Assembly: GCA_027604685.1 (NCBI GenBank)
Contig: JADHYX010000049.1
Coordinates: 8,054 to 70,163, forward strand
Length of the DNA stretch: 62,110 nucleotides
Origin: Lobulomyces angularis
Taxonomy: Eukaryota > Chytridiomycota > Chytridiomycetes > Lobulomycetales > Lobulomycetaceae
Direction of reading: 5' to 3'
The translations under genes were made by a program, and so were the position numbers. This document shows, piece by piece, positions 13,041-24,528 of the stretch (position 1 is the first letter of the stretch; every line of letters starts with the position of its first letter). A model generated the notes under the pieces. That model was not told where the DNA came from. It did no database searches and saw only the letters and a program-made list of their open reading frames with translations.

Positions 13041-15165
13041 ATGGATTTATTTCGGCTTCATGAAAGAATAGGTTTCTCATTTGTTTTAACTTAACCATTA
13101 ATAAACAATCTTAGGGAAGGGTTCTTTTGGTGAAGTTTATAGAGCCACAAATTTAAAAACACAAAGTACCGTCGCAATCAAAATTTTGGATTTAGATACA
13201 GATCAAGATGAGATATCAGATGTTCAAAGAGAAATTAATCTTTTATCACATTGTAATTCCGAAAACATTACTTCGTACTTGGGATCCCACCTAGTTGGAT
13301 CAAAACTCTGGGTTATTATGGATTATGCTGAGGGTGGTTCCCTTCGAAACATAGTATTTTTTTGCTCCATAATAAAAAGTTTCTTTTTATGTAACAATTG
13401 TAGCTCAAATCTGGTCCAATTCCTGAACCTCACATTGCTTTGATAGCGCATCAAGTTTTACTAGCACTTGTGTATCTGCATAATACGGTGTGCATTATAC
13501 ATAGGGATATAAAAGGTACTACTAGGTTTATTTTAATTTTATTGTAATTTTTTATATTATTTCCTTACTAAAAAGCTGCCAACATTTTGCTAACTGGGGA
13601 GGGAAAAGTGAAGTTGTGTGATTTTGGAGTTGCTGGTCAATTTACAATGTCTTGTCTTCGAAGAAACTCTTTTGTTGGTACACCTTTTTGGATGGTAAAT
13701 CAAGATATCATTATTTTACAATGACAAAACAACCAATTTTTTATTTAGGCTCCGGAAATTATTAAAAGATCTTATTATGATTACAAAGTAAAAACCTTGT
13801 GTTATCTGCTGTTTTTAAAATCTATTTTTTAGGCAGATATTTGGTCACTGGGGATTACTATAATTGAATTGGCAACCGGTAACCCCCCGTTTGCTGATGT
13901 AGATCCGCGAAGAGCCCTATTTCTTATACCCAGAAGTAGACCTGCGAAACTTGATGGTCAATTTTCTTCCTCTTTAAAAGAATTTATTTCCCTTTGCTTA
14001 AAAGAAGAACCGGAAGATGTATGTATTTTGATCATGTACACATCTAAATTTATATTAGAGACCCACTGCAAAAGATTTGTTGCATTCTAAATTTATCAGA
14101 AATTCACAATTAAATTCTCCCCATTCTACACATTTAATAAAAGAGCTAATTTTTAGACAAAAAAAGTGGGACGAAGAAAGAGAAACTGATGATGAAGATG
14201 AAGAAGATAATATTTTGGATGACATTTTGAAGTATTATCAGATTTCCTGTTTATTTTTTTCTAATTGAAAATTTAGTGAAGAATCTGATATTGAAATAAT
14301 TAAAGATGATGGTTGGCAGTTTGAGACAATCAAGTCCTCGTTGTCACATTCTCCAACGAAATCTACTGTAAATAACTTTGAGTCGATAGAAAAAAATTAT
14401 AATACCTCAATAGAAAAAATGAATGATACCGACACTGTTAAACCATCCTTAAAACAGCGATTATCTCTCCAGAAACTTGCAACCAATTCAGGAAATGAGC
14501 AAGATCCTGAGCTTTCTTCCTCGTACGATGTAATATATAATTTTCACGCTAGAGCTAAAAGTGCCTCAAATGGTAATTCGTTGCGAAATCTTCCTGACAA
14601 AAACTTGAAAATAAATAATCTGGAAACAAGTAATAAAAATTTCATAGAAGCTAAAGTTACAAAAGAAGTACCACTTTTATCTCAAGTTTTTTCAATACCC
14701 AAACGAATATCATCGACAACACCAATTAAAACACGCGAAGAACCAATCATTAATTCACATACAATAAAATCAACTAAAGTTTTAACTACAACTTCACCCA
14801 CAGTTATAGATGTGGATGATACGATATATTTGAACCCAAATAATAGCAGAAATCGGTCAAAATCATTAGCAAACAATGAAAATCATAAATCAAATACCAG
14901 TCGCCATATAAGAAATAAGTCGGCAGATGAATTATATCAAAGTAGATATAGGCATTATACTTTAAAAGACAGAGATTTGTATCCCCCGTCAACTACCAAT
15001 AAAAGTAAAGTTGGTAGTACAGCAGAAGATAATAATGGCTTAAAGCCTTTGGATTTCGAAGCATTAGGATTCAGCAAGTCTAGACTGGAACTAGAATTGA
15101 AAAGTAGATTGGAGGATGGTTTAGATATTTTGAATAAACTAGGTTTAATAATAGAAAAAATTTAG
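13041..15165 (+). CDS. GCK-III (Ste20/MST) family protein kinase
   Basis: Eight exons (13041-13071, 13115-13353, 13404-13515, 13576-13694, 13749-13787, 13833-14018, 14059-14231, 14277-15165) give 595 aa. The kinase domain fills residues 5-260: Gly loop '[12 protein letters not shown]', Lys in 'VAIKILDL', 'HRDIKAANILL', 'DFGVAGQF', '[11 protein letters not shown]'. The 'VAIKILDL....DEI.D.Q.EI' region and the '[10 protein letters not shown]' hinge match germinal-centre kinase III (MST3/4, STK25; fungal Sid1/Kic1-type). Residues after about 290 form an acidic patch and a Ser/Thr/Asn-rich tail (889-nt last exon). GCK-III kinases act in STRIPAK or septation networks. The MOB4 gene, a STRIPAK subunit, lies 1.5 kb downstream on the same strand. 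All catalytic residues are present. Confidence 0.92.
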
Positions 15166-15333
15166 AATTTACAATATATGTCTCATACTTAATTTTTGTA
15201 ATAAATAGAATATGATATTTAGAATGACAAATTTTCACTGTTTAATAACAACTAGAACAGAAATAAAAAATATCACTTGCTAAATTTTTTTTTTTTATTT
15301 TGAAAAAAAAACAATTATTAAAAAATAATAAAT

Positions 15334-16282
15334 ATGGAAAACTTAAAACTGAAGAGAAAAGATTATGTTTATACTAAATGCTATTGCGAAGAGAATATTT
15401 ATTTATTTTTACAAAAAAAAGTGAACGAAATCTCAAAAATGGTACTTTTTAATTTTTTTTCCTTCAATGGTTTTTCTTTATTTTTTATTTTATTCATATT
15501 TTTTTTTAACCATCTGAAATTATTTTAATTAACTTTAAAGATAAATAGGAATGAAATAAAATCGTATTGTGTTATTGTTAGCAATCCATCGAAGAGTGTA
15601 CCATTTTGGTGTCAAAACGAAGTTAACTGTAAAAGAAAATTTTTTTTGTTAAATTCAACTGACACGTGAATCATTATCATTTTAACAAAAATATTATAGT
15701 AGAACAACCAGTTGTTTGGGATTATCATTGTTTTTCAATTATTCAAAACTGGGTTTATGATTTCGATTTTAAACCTCCTTCAACAAAAACAACTGCCCAA
15801 ACGAAGGAAGATGTTACATCTTCAACAGAGTTTGGAAGTGAATTTGAAACCTATGCAAAAAATTGTTTACGTGTTAATTTAAAGTTAAGTCCTGGATTCG
15901 AAAGGTAAAATATTAAACGCAATCAAAAATTAAAAGTTTTTGTTTCTTTGTTTTAATTGAATTGCCTTTAGGTTCTACCGAGTCATACCGTCAGAAACTT
16001 ACTTAAAATATTTTTGTTCTGATAGATCTCACATGCGAAGCAAGATTAATGGTGATTGGTTAAGTGAACCACCAAATTACCCACCAATTTTAAGTGACTA
16101 TTTCAAAGACAGTGGTATTATTGAAAAAAAAAAAAAAAAATGAAGGTTTTTGAAACTAAACTTTGTTTTTTCTTTTCTTTTTAGGAATTACTCATAATCT
16201 TGATAAATACATAGATATGAAATTCAATGATAGTAAGTTTGGAACTGTTTATACCGAAAAGGAGTTTGTTAGTTTATTTTAG
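15334..16282 (+). CDS. NTAQ1: Protein N-terminal glutamine amidohydrolase
   Basis: Five exons (15334-15441, 15541-15628, 15700-15904, 15972-16114, 16185-16282) encode 213 aa, the usual size. The catalytic triad is readable: Cys in 'YTKCYCEENIY' (residues about 14-24), His in 'VVWDYHCFSI', and Asp in 'VYDFDFK' (YDLD in relatives). The C-terminal half has the family blocks 'FCSDRSHMR', 'WLSEPPNYPPI' and 'KFGTVYTEKEF'. The enzyme deamidates N-terminal Gln to Glu, a step of the Arg/N-degron pathway, in cytosol or nucleus. NTAQ1 is patchily distributed. It lies between the GCK-III kinase and MOB4, all on the plus strand, with short gaps. Confidence 0.93.
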
Positions 16283-16698
16283 CAACATATTTTTTTTTTT
16301 TTTATATTAAAAAAGTAATTTTTTTAAATCCATTATGGTAATTTTCTTTTGTAGTATATATAAAATTTTGAACTGTTGAAACAATACTATTTGAATATTA
16401 GTGAATTTTAAAAAGGAAGTCTAAAAGGATGAATAAAGCTCATCTATTTTATTTTTACCTTATTTTTCGTATTCATGAAACCGAAAATTAATATAAATTT
16501 ATTCTTCCCAATAAATTACCAAATTTTATTGATAGAAAAAGGGTAACTTAGGCGACATTAAAAAAAATTAACAAAATTTAAAAGTTTACTCCGATTTTAA
16601 AATATGATGATAAGAGTTTTTAACACTCCAGTTTTTTTCTTTATTTGCAACATTGATGAAAAGTTAAAATGGTTTTAGGGTTATATTAATTTTCCAGA
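16283..16698. other. Intergenic, no gene seen
   Basis: About 415 AT-rich bases between NTAQ1 and MOB4. I find no open frame, RNA or repeat worth naming. It likely holds the NTAQ1 3' end and the MOB4 promoter. Confidence 0.45.
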
Positions 16699-17864
16699 AT
16701 GGCAACAACAGTTCAAAGAAATCATATTGGAACTAAAATGGAGGAATGGTGCCTAAACTGGCCTACAGATCTTTCCTCACAATCTTCATCGTTTGCCATT
16801 TTTCAATTTATTCAGGCTCAAATTAGGCTTGACAAAAATAACTTGCAGGGTAGCTACTCATTTTATTTTATTTTTTCTTAATTAAAAATAGATTTTAGCT
16901 ATTTGTACACCTCCCCAAAATCAAGATCTTTTATGCTGGCAGTATGAGCACTTTAGACAATTCTGTAATCAGCTAAATTTTCTGATTTGTTTGCTGGTAA
17001 GTGAGTGCAATAAAGAAACCTGCCCCGAAATGAAAGGTAACTTTTAATTTTGTTTGATGATTTTAAGTGTGATTAACTGATATGCCTCTTTATTAAGCGG
17101 GAGAATATTTATATTTATGTGCTGCTCACACTCCTCCGAAACAAGTATACATTATACTACACTTTTCAATTTTATCTAAATATCGTAAAGTGTTGTGCTA
17201 TTGACTATATTGTACATACAATCGATAGTACAACCCAGCTTTTGCATAACTCTATCAAATTTCCAAGCAGGTTGATTATTTTTTTTGCACTATTAAACTC
17301 AAAAGAAAAATATTTTTGTTTAGAATTTCAATTCCAGCTTCATCAGGAAAACATTTTCAAGATATGGCTAGAAGACTTTATCGTATCTTTTCCCATACTT
17401 GGTTTCAACACAAAGAAATTTTTGAGGAATTTGAAGTACGATTACACAAATATAATTTTTATTTATTTTTTTATGTTTTGCAGGCTGAAACTAGTCTCTA
17501 CACCAGGTTCATATTTTTTTGTACAACAACTTTTAAGGTTTTATTATCTCAAATTTGAGTTATTAAAAAAATTTATACTGCTTTTTAACTTTAGTTGATA
17601 CCCGAACAAATGATAGTTATTCGTCAAAATGACAGCGAGTACATTACCTATCAAACAGAAGAACTCCCAAGCAACTTAAATGCAAGACCTCCACAGGACA
17701 AAAAAAAAAATGTAATGCTGTTTGATGGAGGAATCAGAAAGAAGGATGATGAGGAAGAAGAAGAAGATGATGATGAAATTGATGAGGATGCATATGAAGT
17801 AAGCGCAAATGAGGATGATCTGGAGGAAAAAACTGTAATAACCTTAAAAGAGAATAATTTTTAG
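16699..17864 (+). CDS. MOB4: MOB4 / phocein, STRIPAK subunit
   Basis: Seven exons (16699-16849, 16899-17036, 17098-17144, 17191-17270, 17324-17435, 17484-17537, 17595-17864) give 283 aa. 'CTPPQNQDLLCWQYEHFRQF', 'SECNKETCPEM', 'YLCAAHTPPKQC', 'RRLYRIFSHTWFQHKEIFEE' identify the phocein (MOB4) branch rather than MOB1. The Zn ligands are present as two Cys (ETCPEM, LYLCAAH) and two His (RIFSHTWFQH). The last exon replaces the short phocein end with a strongly acidic tail (runs of Asp/Glu at residues about 225-270), making it about 60 residues longer than the animal protein. MOB4 links GCK-III kinases to the striatin-PP2A complex. A tempting donor (GTAAGT) at 16996 is inside coding sequence and must not be used. 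Confidence 0.93.
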
Positions 17865-18316
17865 TAAACTTTTCTCAACAAAAAAAAATAAAAAAAATGA
17901 AATTGGATTTAAATAAGCTTGAAACTTTAGTTTTCAGTAGAGAACTTCACTGAGTTCTATGAAATCGTTATTTATATAATTTTAAATTAAATGTTGCATT
18001 ACTATGATCCTTCCTTTCTCAATCTATCGTTTTTAACAATTTCTTTATCATACTTGTTGACGATACCTTTTAGAAGAAATTGGTTCGATTAGTCAATAAA
18101 ATGTATTATCTTAAGCAAAAACCTCAGCGGAATCGAAGCAGGAAATATAATATTGGAAGTGCTTCGAAGAAATATAGATAATGATTTCGCTGCTGTATAT
18201 AAAATTATTTCAAAAGAGGTGGAAATGCAAATTTTTTTTTTAAAGATTATTTTCTTGTTTGGGATTGGGGTTTTTAAATAAAAAATAAAATAAAACTTAA
18301 ACAAAAACAAAATAAA
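17865..18316. other. Intergenic, no gene seen
   Basis: About 450 bases between MOB4 and a membrane-protein gene. A minus-strand open frame crosses it but is hydrophobic, low in complexity and without family resemblance, so I leave it out. No RNA gene recognised. Confidence 0.4.
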
Positions 18317-19652
18317 ATGGCAGGATTTGCACAAGTTTTTTCTTTGACTACCGTAATTTTTTTTATCTCAATATTTTCCATTTCAATTTCAACTGAAACT
18401 CAAACTCAAAACGAAATTTTACGTCACTTAACAACTTCAAAACTTTTGTCAACAACTCAACTATTTCTTTTTAGAGCATTTTGCTTATCAGTAAATTTTT
18501 CTGTGTTATTTTGGTATAGCTTAATTATTTTCTTAATTTTAAACAAATTTTGTTTCCTTGTACAATAAAGGCTTGCTTATGATACGAAGGGTGTAGAAAT
18601 TACTGGAGACGATTTAGATGCCAAACCAGTTAAAACTGTTTTAGTGGGTATTGCATTAACTTTATTTAAAAAAATTCAAAAGTTTTCTTTAAGGTTTTAA
18701 ACGGTTTGCGCCTTTCACTGTTTGGTCATGGTAAGTGCAATTCCATAAATTTCTAAAAAAAATTAAAACTTATAATAAAGGATATTCTATTTTTAATATA
18801 TAGGATTGTGCAAGGTAAACAGTTCAGACAATTGCATTTGACTTATCATTCTAAAAAAAAATAAAAAACTAAAATATGAAGGGGTTTACTTTATTTCAAC
18901 ATTTCTGCTAGAATACCTTCCCAATATATCATTTCTTAGTTTAATTTTATTTGAAATAAGTTTTACGGTTTCAATTTTAATAACAGTAATTGTCACTTTC
19001 GTTTTAATTCCTGTTGGTATTAAAAATAACATCACCGTCGCCACAATGTAAAATCTAATTCAACTTTTAAATATATTCTTATTTTTATTTTTTAAGGTTT
19101 ACCATTCCGGCTTTAATAATGCATAATGCAAATGTCTATTTTAGTACCAATGATATATCTTTGATTTTTTTTTTTTAATTTCTTTACTTTTTAAGTGTTG
19201 CTAGAACTTATTTTTAATTCTGTTGAAAAGTTTAGGTATATTTTTTTATATTTTCAAATTCTACCTTAATTTTCAACTTTTTTTTTGAAGCTTATCTCAT
19301 TTACCATTCGTAGTATTATACGGCTTAATGTATTCAGTTTTTGGGTAAAATTTTTTTTTTGATTTAAATACTCTCATCTAACAATGAAAAAATTCATAGC
19401 TGGATATTTGCGCATTTTAATGGTTATTTTTTTTACTTTTTTATGAATTACAATTTCAAACATGCTATTAAGTCTCATCTTCTGGTGCTAAGTGCATTAA
19501 CAATTTTTTACTTTTTTGGAATGTTTTTGACCAATTTATTAAAAAAAGACTACAGTAATTACGTTTCAGTCCTCGTTTTGTTTTTGACTCTTTTTATATG
19601 TAAATTTAAAAACGGTCAAAAAGTTATCGTCAAAAATCAAAAAGTTTTGTAA
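18317..19652 (+). CDS. Multi-pass membrane protein, FAR-17a/AIG1-like
   Basis: Nine exons (18317-18513, 18571-18647, 18694-18730, 18804-18814, 18882-19047, 19097-19143, 19196-19235, 19291-19344, 19400-19652) sum to 293 aa in frame. The fourth is an 11-nt microexon. I count six to eight hydrophobic helices. The pattern 'FAPFTVWSWIVQGVYF', a lone His in 'ALIMHNANVYF', then 'LSHLPFVVLYGLMYSVFGW' and 'AHFNGYFFYFFM' recalls the FAR-17a/AIG1 and rolling-stone type membrane families (x-T-x-W-x-x-x-x-x-YF, conserved His, then an aromatic Y..W helix). AIG1/ADTRP enzymes are membrane Thr hydrolases for branched fatty-acid esters. Here the Thr (in PFTVW) and the His are both present, but the resemblance is weak and from memory, so the function is a guess. 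Confidence 0.6.
18804..18814 (+). other. 11-nt microexon
   Basis: Exon 4 of the membrane-protein gene carries only 11 bases between a TAG acceptor and a GTAAAC donor. It joins 'WS' to 'GVYF' as W-I-V-Q-G in frame. Skipping it would shift the frame and remove the conserved helix. Confidence 0.75.
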
Positions 19653-19802
19653 ATAATTTTCTTTTGTTTTTTTTGGTTGGTTTAATTGTATTTTTATTTC
19701 TAATAATATTTTCTATAAAAAATTTCATCAGAACCATCAAAATTGATTATAATTTTTTTTTTTTTTTTGGTTATTTTGATTTTTGAAAAACCTTATTTTT
19801 TT

Positions 19803-21494
19803 TCAGACAATATCAAATTTTGTGTTTTTATGTTTGCAAAAAAGGTTAAAAATATCACTTCTAGTGTCAGTAACAATCTTTTGTAGGGGTTCTGATTCCT
19901 TACCCTCTTCAAACTTAATGTATGGTCCAATAAAATCCTTTGTGCTGCATTCGAATCCATGTTTTATTAAAAATTTTGCATATTCTCCTGGATCTCGTCC
20001 ACTTCCTTTATAAAAAAAGAAAAAAAAGATTTATTTATTTATTTTTCATATTTTATTTTAATTTTTTTTTTTTTTTTTTTTATAAGTAGTATCGCTGATA
20101 TACCTTTCATCATTCCGATCCCAATTTCAGTCATTAAAAACTGAACTTTATAATTTTTGAAAAGATTGGTAGCCCCATCCTAAAAAAAATTAAAAAAAAA
20201 ATTTTTTATGTTTTTTTTTTACCATAACCCATGCTTCAAAACCTTCCACATCAATTTTTAACAAATAAATATCTTGCCTTACATATTCATCAAGTCTTAC
20301 CAAATTTAAAGTTTCTCTAACAGAATATCCGACTAAACAGAATGATATTGATAAAAAAAATTTAAAATAAATAGTTTTCTTTATACTTTGAACAAATTTT
20401 TCATTAGATTTAAGGCACTTGATAGTTCCATCGCCTAAGTTATCATTTCCGGAAATTACGATACATGTTTTTTCTGTTTCTGATAATCCCCTATGAATAC
20501 ATTGGTTCATTAAAAAAAAAATAATAAAAAAAATATTTACTTATTAAAAAAGGTAATTTTATCCATTATTTTTGGATTACTACATAATGAAGATCTAAAA
20601 AAAATAAAAAAAAAATTGTATAACTTTTTAGTTTATTTAGTTATCTTGTTATAACCTAAATAAATGCCCATTTTTTTTCATAGCATCAAAGGATATGACA
20701 TTAAAGCCAGCATTGGCAACATTCATAGAAAACCAACCAATATTGCTACCAATGTCAAGAAATGTTGGATCGTTTGTTCCATAGTGTTTACTAAAAAAGG
20801 AAGTGCACATGAAAAATTTTCCAAATGTTCGTTTAAAAAAAAAAAAAAAAAAACTATTTATATAAAATACCTTAATCTCAAAATTCTTAAAAATGAATCA
20901 ACTTCATTCATTTCCCACCCTCCTATCAAAAAAAATTTTAAAATAAAAAATTAAAATTTCTAACCTTGTTCTAAAATCCATTGAGAAACAATATCTTTAG
21001 TTTTAAAAACGTTAATGGTAAAGTCAAGTTTGCTGGGATTGCTATACAAGACAACGTTTTCTAACTCAAGGGGATGATACTCGCTGCAAAACACTTTTTG
21101 CTGTTGTTTGGCTAAATAAAAAAAATTTTAAAATTTAAAAGGAATAAAAAAATAATAAAAAAATTAGTAAAAACTTCATTATTTCTTTTGAACCTTCAAG
21201 AAATAAGTTATTATCGCTTTTTTGTGAATTTTGTAGGAAAGTATTAAACTTTTCATTTTCATTAATGACTAAATTTTTGATAGGTGATAAATTATTGTTG
21301 TTTGAGGTTAAAAAGTCGGAGTCCTTTTTTTGTTCTGATAATTTATTCAAGTAATTTTTAGTTGAAATCAAGTTTTTATTGTTTGACTCTAACTGGGGTA
21401 GGACTTGACTGTTTAAAATAACTGTTATATTAATTACTAAACCTAGTATAACTAAAGTTAAAATTATCAATCCACAGTAGCTGGGATTTTTCAT
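19803..21494 (-). CDS. Type II membrane FkbM-like methyltransferase
   Basis: About nine exons; start 21494, stop 19803-19805. Residues 1-30 are a signal anchor ('LIILTLVILGLVINITVILN') followed by an Asn/Ser/Lys-rich stalk of about 80 residues. The lumenal domain has SAM-binding 'PTFLDIGSNIGWFSMNVANA', 'ISFDAMKKN', then 'RLDEYVRQDIYLLKIDVEGF', the conserved 'KIDVEGxE' of FkbM-family methyltransferases, and a C-terminal 'YAKFLKNAGFE'. The family methylates sugars and other small groups; placement behind a signal anchor suggests Golgi/ER glycan or lipid modification. The exon 1 donor is ambiguous: only the weaker site near 21194 keeps the frame. Confidence 0.82.
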
Positions 21495-21905
21495 TTTTTA
21501 ATACAAAATTTTAGTATGATAAATATGCTGTGATTTTATAAAAACAAAAAAAATTTTCTAGAACATATTTGTTCAAATTATTTAACAAATGTTCCTATCA
21601 GTTATCATAAGGTTTGTTCCCTTGATGAACTTAAATACTTTGTGATTGTCCTTAACTTTGGTAAGTTTCGTATTTCAATAAACTAAGATTAATTTTTTTT
21701 TGTAATTCGCAATTGAAGGATAACTTGTAAAAGATACTTTATTAATTAAAATATTTCGATATAATTTAAAAAAAAGATTAAAGGAATATCAATTTTTTTA
21801 CAAAAAAGAATGTCTTTTCAATAATCGATTTCACTTTTTACACTAACCAAAAATAAAAAAATTAAAAAAAAATCGAGAAAAATCTTAAAAATGCATTCGA
21901 TTTAA
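21495..21905. other. Intergenic, no gene seen
   Basis: About 410 AT-rich bases upstream of the methyltransferase gene and downstream of the small Cys-containing gene, both minus strand. No other feature recognised. Confidence 0.45.
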
Positions 21906-22237
21906 TCATAAATCATCGTTAAATAGTGCAGTTTTACACTTACAACCTCCTGCGTAATAGTAGCAGTTTAAAGAAATTGATTTGCACCAGTCATCACCAT
22001 TTCTTTCATTTGAAAAAGCTGTTTTTGTTTAAAATAAAACGAATTTTGTAATTTTTTTGTTTTACCATTTAAATTTGAAAATGAAAACCATTGATATCCT
22101 GCATCTACCAAGTTTACTGTTTCAGTTTTTTTTGAAGTGATAAAGCTCATTTCACACAATAGGGCAATCAAAATTACTGTGTAATATGAATTTTCTATTT
22201 TAATACATTTTTACTTACTTAAATTAAATTCTTTCAT
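21906..22237 (-). CDS. Small secreted cysteine-containing protein
   Basis: Three exons (22237-22219, 22176-22066, 22018-21906) encode 80 aa. The first exon is 19 nt. A signal peptide is clear ('MKEFNLIILIALLCEMSFI'), leaving a mature chain of about 55 residues. Its C-terminal 30 residues hold all mature cysteines, 'DDWCKSISLNCYYYAGGCKC', a compact C-x6-C-x5-C-x-C pattern that suits a disulfide knot. I do not recognise the family. Small secreted Cys-rich proteins in fungi include effectors and antimicrobial peptides, but nothing here decides between these. It neighbours two other signal-peptide genes. Confidence 0.68.
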
Positions 22238-22640
22238 TTTTTAATAATTTACAGCACTATTTTAAACCCTTGTTAAACCCTCGTTTTGTTAATTAAAAAT
22301 TTTTTAAGAAATGAATTCTCTAAGTGGTTCTACATTTAAACAAAGTTCCAGAGATACTTTTATTAAAGATAAAAGATTTATTGGGTACTCATACTTACAG
22401 AAACTTCATTATAGCAGTCCATTCCATAAAAAAAGTGTACTAGTTATGTTCAACCTCAATGACTTATCACCATAATCTGTGAAAGCAAAAATATAAAACT
22501 GAAAGATCAAACTAAAATAAATTTCTTTTGAGTGTTCCAATAATTGAAATGTAAAAAAATTTTATTAAAAAAAAAACCAACTAAATAATATCAATTAAGA
22601 AGAGGCTGACAGAAAAAAGAAATTTCTTTTAAAAATAAGT
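22238..22640. other. Intergenic with a weak 54-codon open frame
   Basis: About 400 bases. A plus-strand ATG at 22311 opens a 54-codon frame with no family likeness and no signal peptide. I do not call it a gene. The rest should be the promoter of the Cys-containing gene and the 3' end of the next one. Confidence 0.35.
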
Positions 22641-23392
22641 TTAATAGTAATCTTTTCTTTTCTTGTATTTGTATTTGTACTTCTTTCTTTTGTATTTGTC
22701 ATAGCTTGCTCCTTGTGACTGCAATTCTTGTTCATCATCACCTCCTTCATCATCATCATCATCGTCTTCATCAGCATTTTCAGCATCAAGGTATGATTTG
22801 TAATGTTTTTTTTTATATCCATATTTGTGATTTTTGTGATGATGTTTCTTGTAGCCGTAATGTTTTTTCTTATAACCATAAGCTGCTTGAACACCATATG
22901 CACCAGAGTCATCTAAGAAAAAAAATAAAAAACTTGCAAAATTGTATAAATAACAAATACCATCTTCGTCGTCATCCTCATCGTCTTCGTCATCATCATC
23001 ATCAAATGCTTGAACTACAAGTTTTTTTGGGTGAATAAAATTTTAATTGAATAAAAATTACCATTTTGTTCGTTTAGTTTATCATCATTTACGGCAGGGT
23101 TAACTTCGATTTCACCAGCATTAAGGGTAGCAACTTCGTCAGCTTCAACCTCTTCAGGATTTGCATAATGTTTTTTCTTCAAAATGAGAGTTTTATATAA
23201 AAGATATTAAAAAAAAGAAGAAATGAATAGTTTACATAATGTTTCCTGTGGTGATGACGATGCTATAGTTTTTAAAAAATAAAGTATTAAAAGTAGATAT
23301 AAAAAGGGGAAAGAAAGTACCTTGTATCCATAGCTTCTGGAAGCAACCATGGCTAGGGCGATTAGAAGAGTGAGAACAAAGAGCAGCTTCAT
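22641..23392 (-). CDS. Secreted Lys/His/Tyr- and Asp-rich low-complexity protein
   Basis: Five exons (23392-23321, 23262-23236, 23176-23062, 23014-22961, 22912-22641) give 179 aa. A signal peptide ('MKLLFVLTLLIALAMVASRS') is followed by a His-rich 9-residue exon, an acidic linker, an Asp run (DDDDDEDDEDDDED), then repeated 'YGYKKKHY' and 'GYKKHHHKNHKYGY' units, a second Asp/Glu patch and a Lys/Tyr tail 'KYKRKKYKYKYKKRKDYY'. Blocks of strong opposite charge alternate. I know no family. His and Asp clusters could bind metal; Tyr/Lys repeats resemble secreted structural or adhesive matrices. Both are inferences. The protein is likely exported to wall or matrix. Confidence 0.72.
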
Positions 23393-24528
23393 CTTAATGT
23401 TTTGAGTGTTTTTTAATTTTTTGGAAAAATTGATCTGCTTTTTATTAGATTTCAAAAAAGCACAGCCGGAAAACAAGGGTTTTAGGTTTGTTAGGGTTTT
23501 TTAATTTATGCTGAACCAATTTGAAATTTGGATTGAGAACTGACCTGTGCAGTCTGTGTAGTCTGTGCAATGTGAACATTTAAGTGTATTTTAAGGTTGC
23601 CGAAATCACTAGGAAATGGATAAAAGCGAAAAGCGATTTGTGCAGTTTGTGCCAAAATGTTCTTATGGTTTAATAATTGCAGTAAACTTGAAACTCATTA
23701 AAAATTTAAGTCTCAACATACCGTACTATCCTTCTTTTTTTGATCTAATTGCGATTCTCATTGTTTTTGTACAAAAATTTTTCCATTTCATACCAAGATT
23801 TCAAGTAAAGCAGTTTAACCTTCAACAAATAATAAAAATGAGTTTGATTACAATGTTGCTTTTGTTACTTCATTACTGTTCAGAAATTAGAAATGAAACT
23901 GAAATACTAATATGAATATGTTAAGTAGGAATAAAAATCACTTTTTTGTAACGAAGTACCTCTTAAGTTCTTATAGTGATGAAAAAAGAAATGTTTTTAT
24001 GAAGTTTTATAACACAACCAAATTTTTTTTTTATTTTTCATAAAATTTAAAATGTAAATGCTAAATTTATTTTTTTAACTAAACAACAGTGGCATCATTT
24101 GACCATCGTTGAATAATAATAATAATCTGTGTTTTTTTGGATTAACTAATTGAGAATAATAATTTGAATGATGATTTGATCAATATGTTGGTTTGTGACT
24201 AAACTTAGGTTGTTATTGATCAGATGAGTATATCACCTCGGTTCTAAGTGAATGAACCTTGTGAAGTAAACCTTTTTGTTGATTTCTTAGCATTTTCTCA
24301 ACAAACTCGTCACTCAAAAAGAATTTATGCTTAATTTTTTTCTGCTGTTGTGAAAGCACTTAGGAATTAAAAAAAGATTAAAAAAAATAATGTAAATTTT
24401 CAAGATTTACCGGCTAAACCTTTCTAACATCAATTTCTTTTTATTTCTTCATTTTATAAAAAATTTTAAGTATCACGAAAAATTTTTTTCAGATCCATTA
24501 AAAAAAAAATACATCATATATAGTAAAT
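23393..24528. other. 1.1-kb intergenic region, no convincing gene
   Basis: Contains a plus-strand 99-codon frame at 23616-23915 that is hydrophobic and AT-driven, without homology that I can see. Near 23548-23576 short direct repeats of 'TGTGCAGTCTG' occur. The region divides two divergent secreted-protein genes, so it must hold both promoters. Confidence 0.4.

Noticed and set aside
16996..17036. GTAAGT donor inside MOB4
   Set aside because: Using it would delete 'VSECNKETCPEM', which contains a zinc-ligand Cys conserved in phocein, so it is coding.
17119..17598. 159-codon plus-strand frame over MOB4
   Set aside because: It runs through introns and shadows MOB4 exons in another frame.
18089..18334. 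Minus-strand 81-codon frame
   Set aside because: Phe/Ile/Lys-rich reading of AT-rich DNA that overlaps the start of a well-supported plus-strand gene.
22311..22475. 54-codon frame on the plus strand
   Set aside because: Too short and without any supporting signal.
23616..23915. 99-codon hydrophobic frame between secreted genes
   Set aside because: No signal, no family likeness, no introns, and composition like the surrounding AT-rich DNA.
24150..24300. Possible C/D-box snoRNA (TGATGA near 24170)
   Set aside because: A C box alone is frequent by chance; I could not find a D box with a terminal stem or a guide match.
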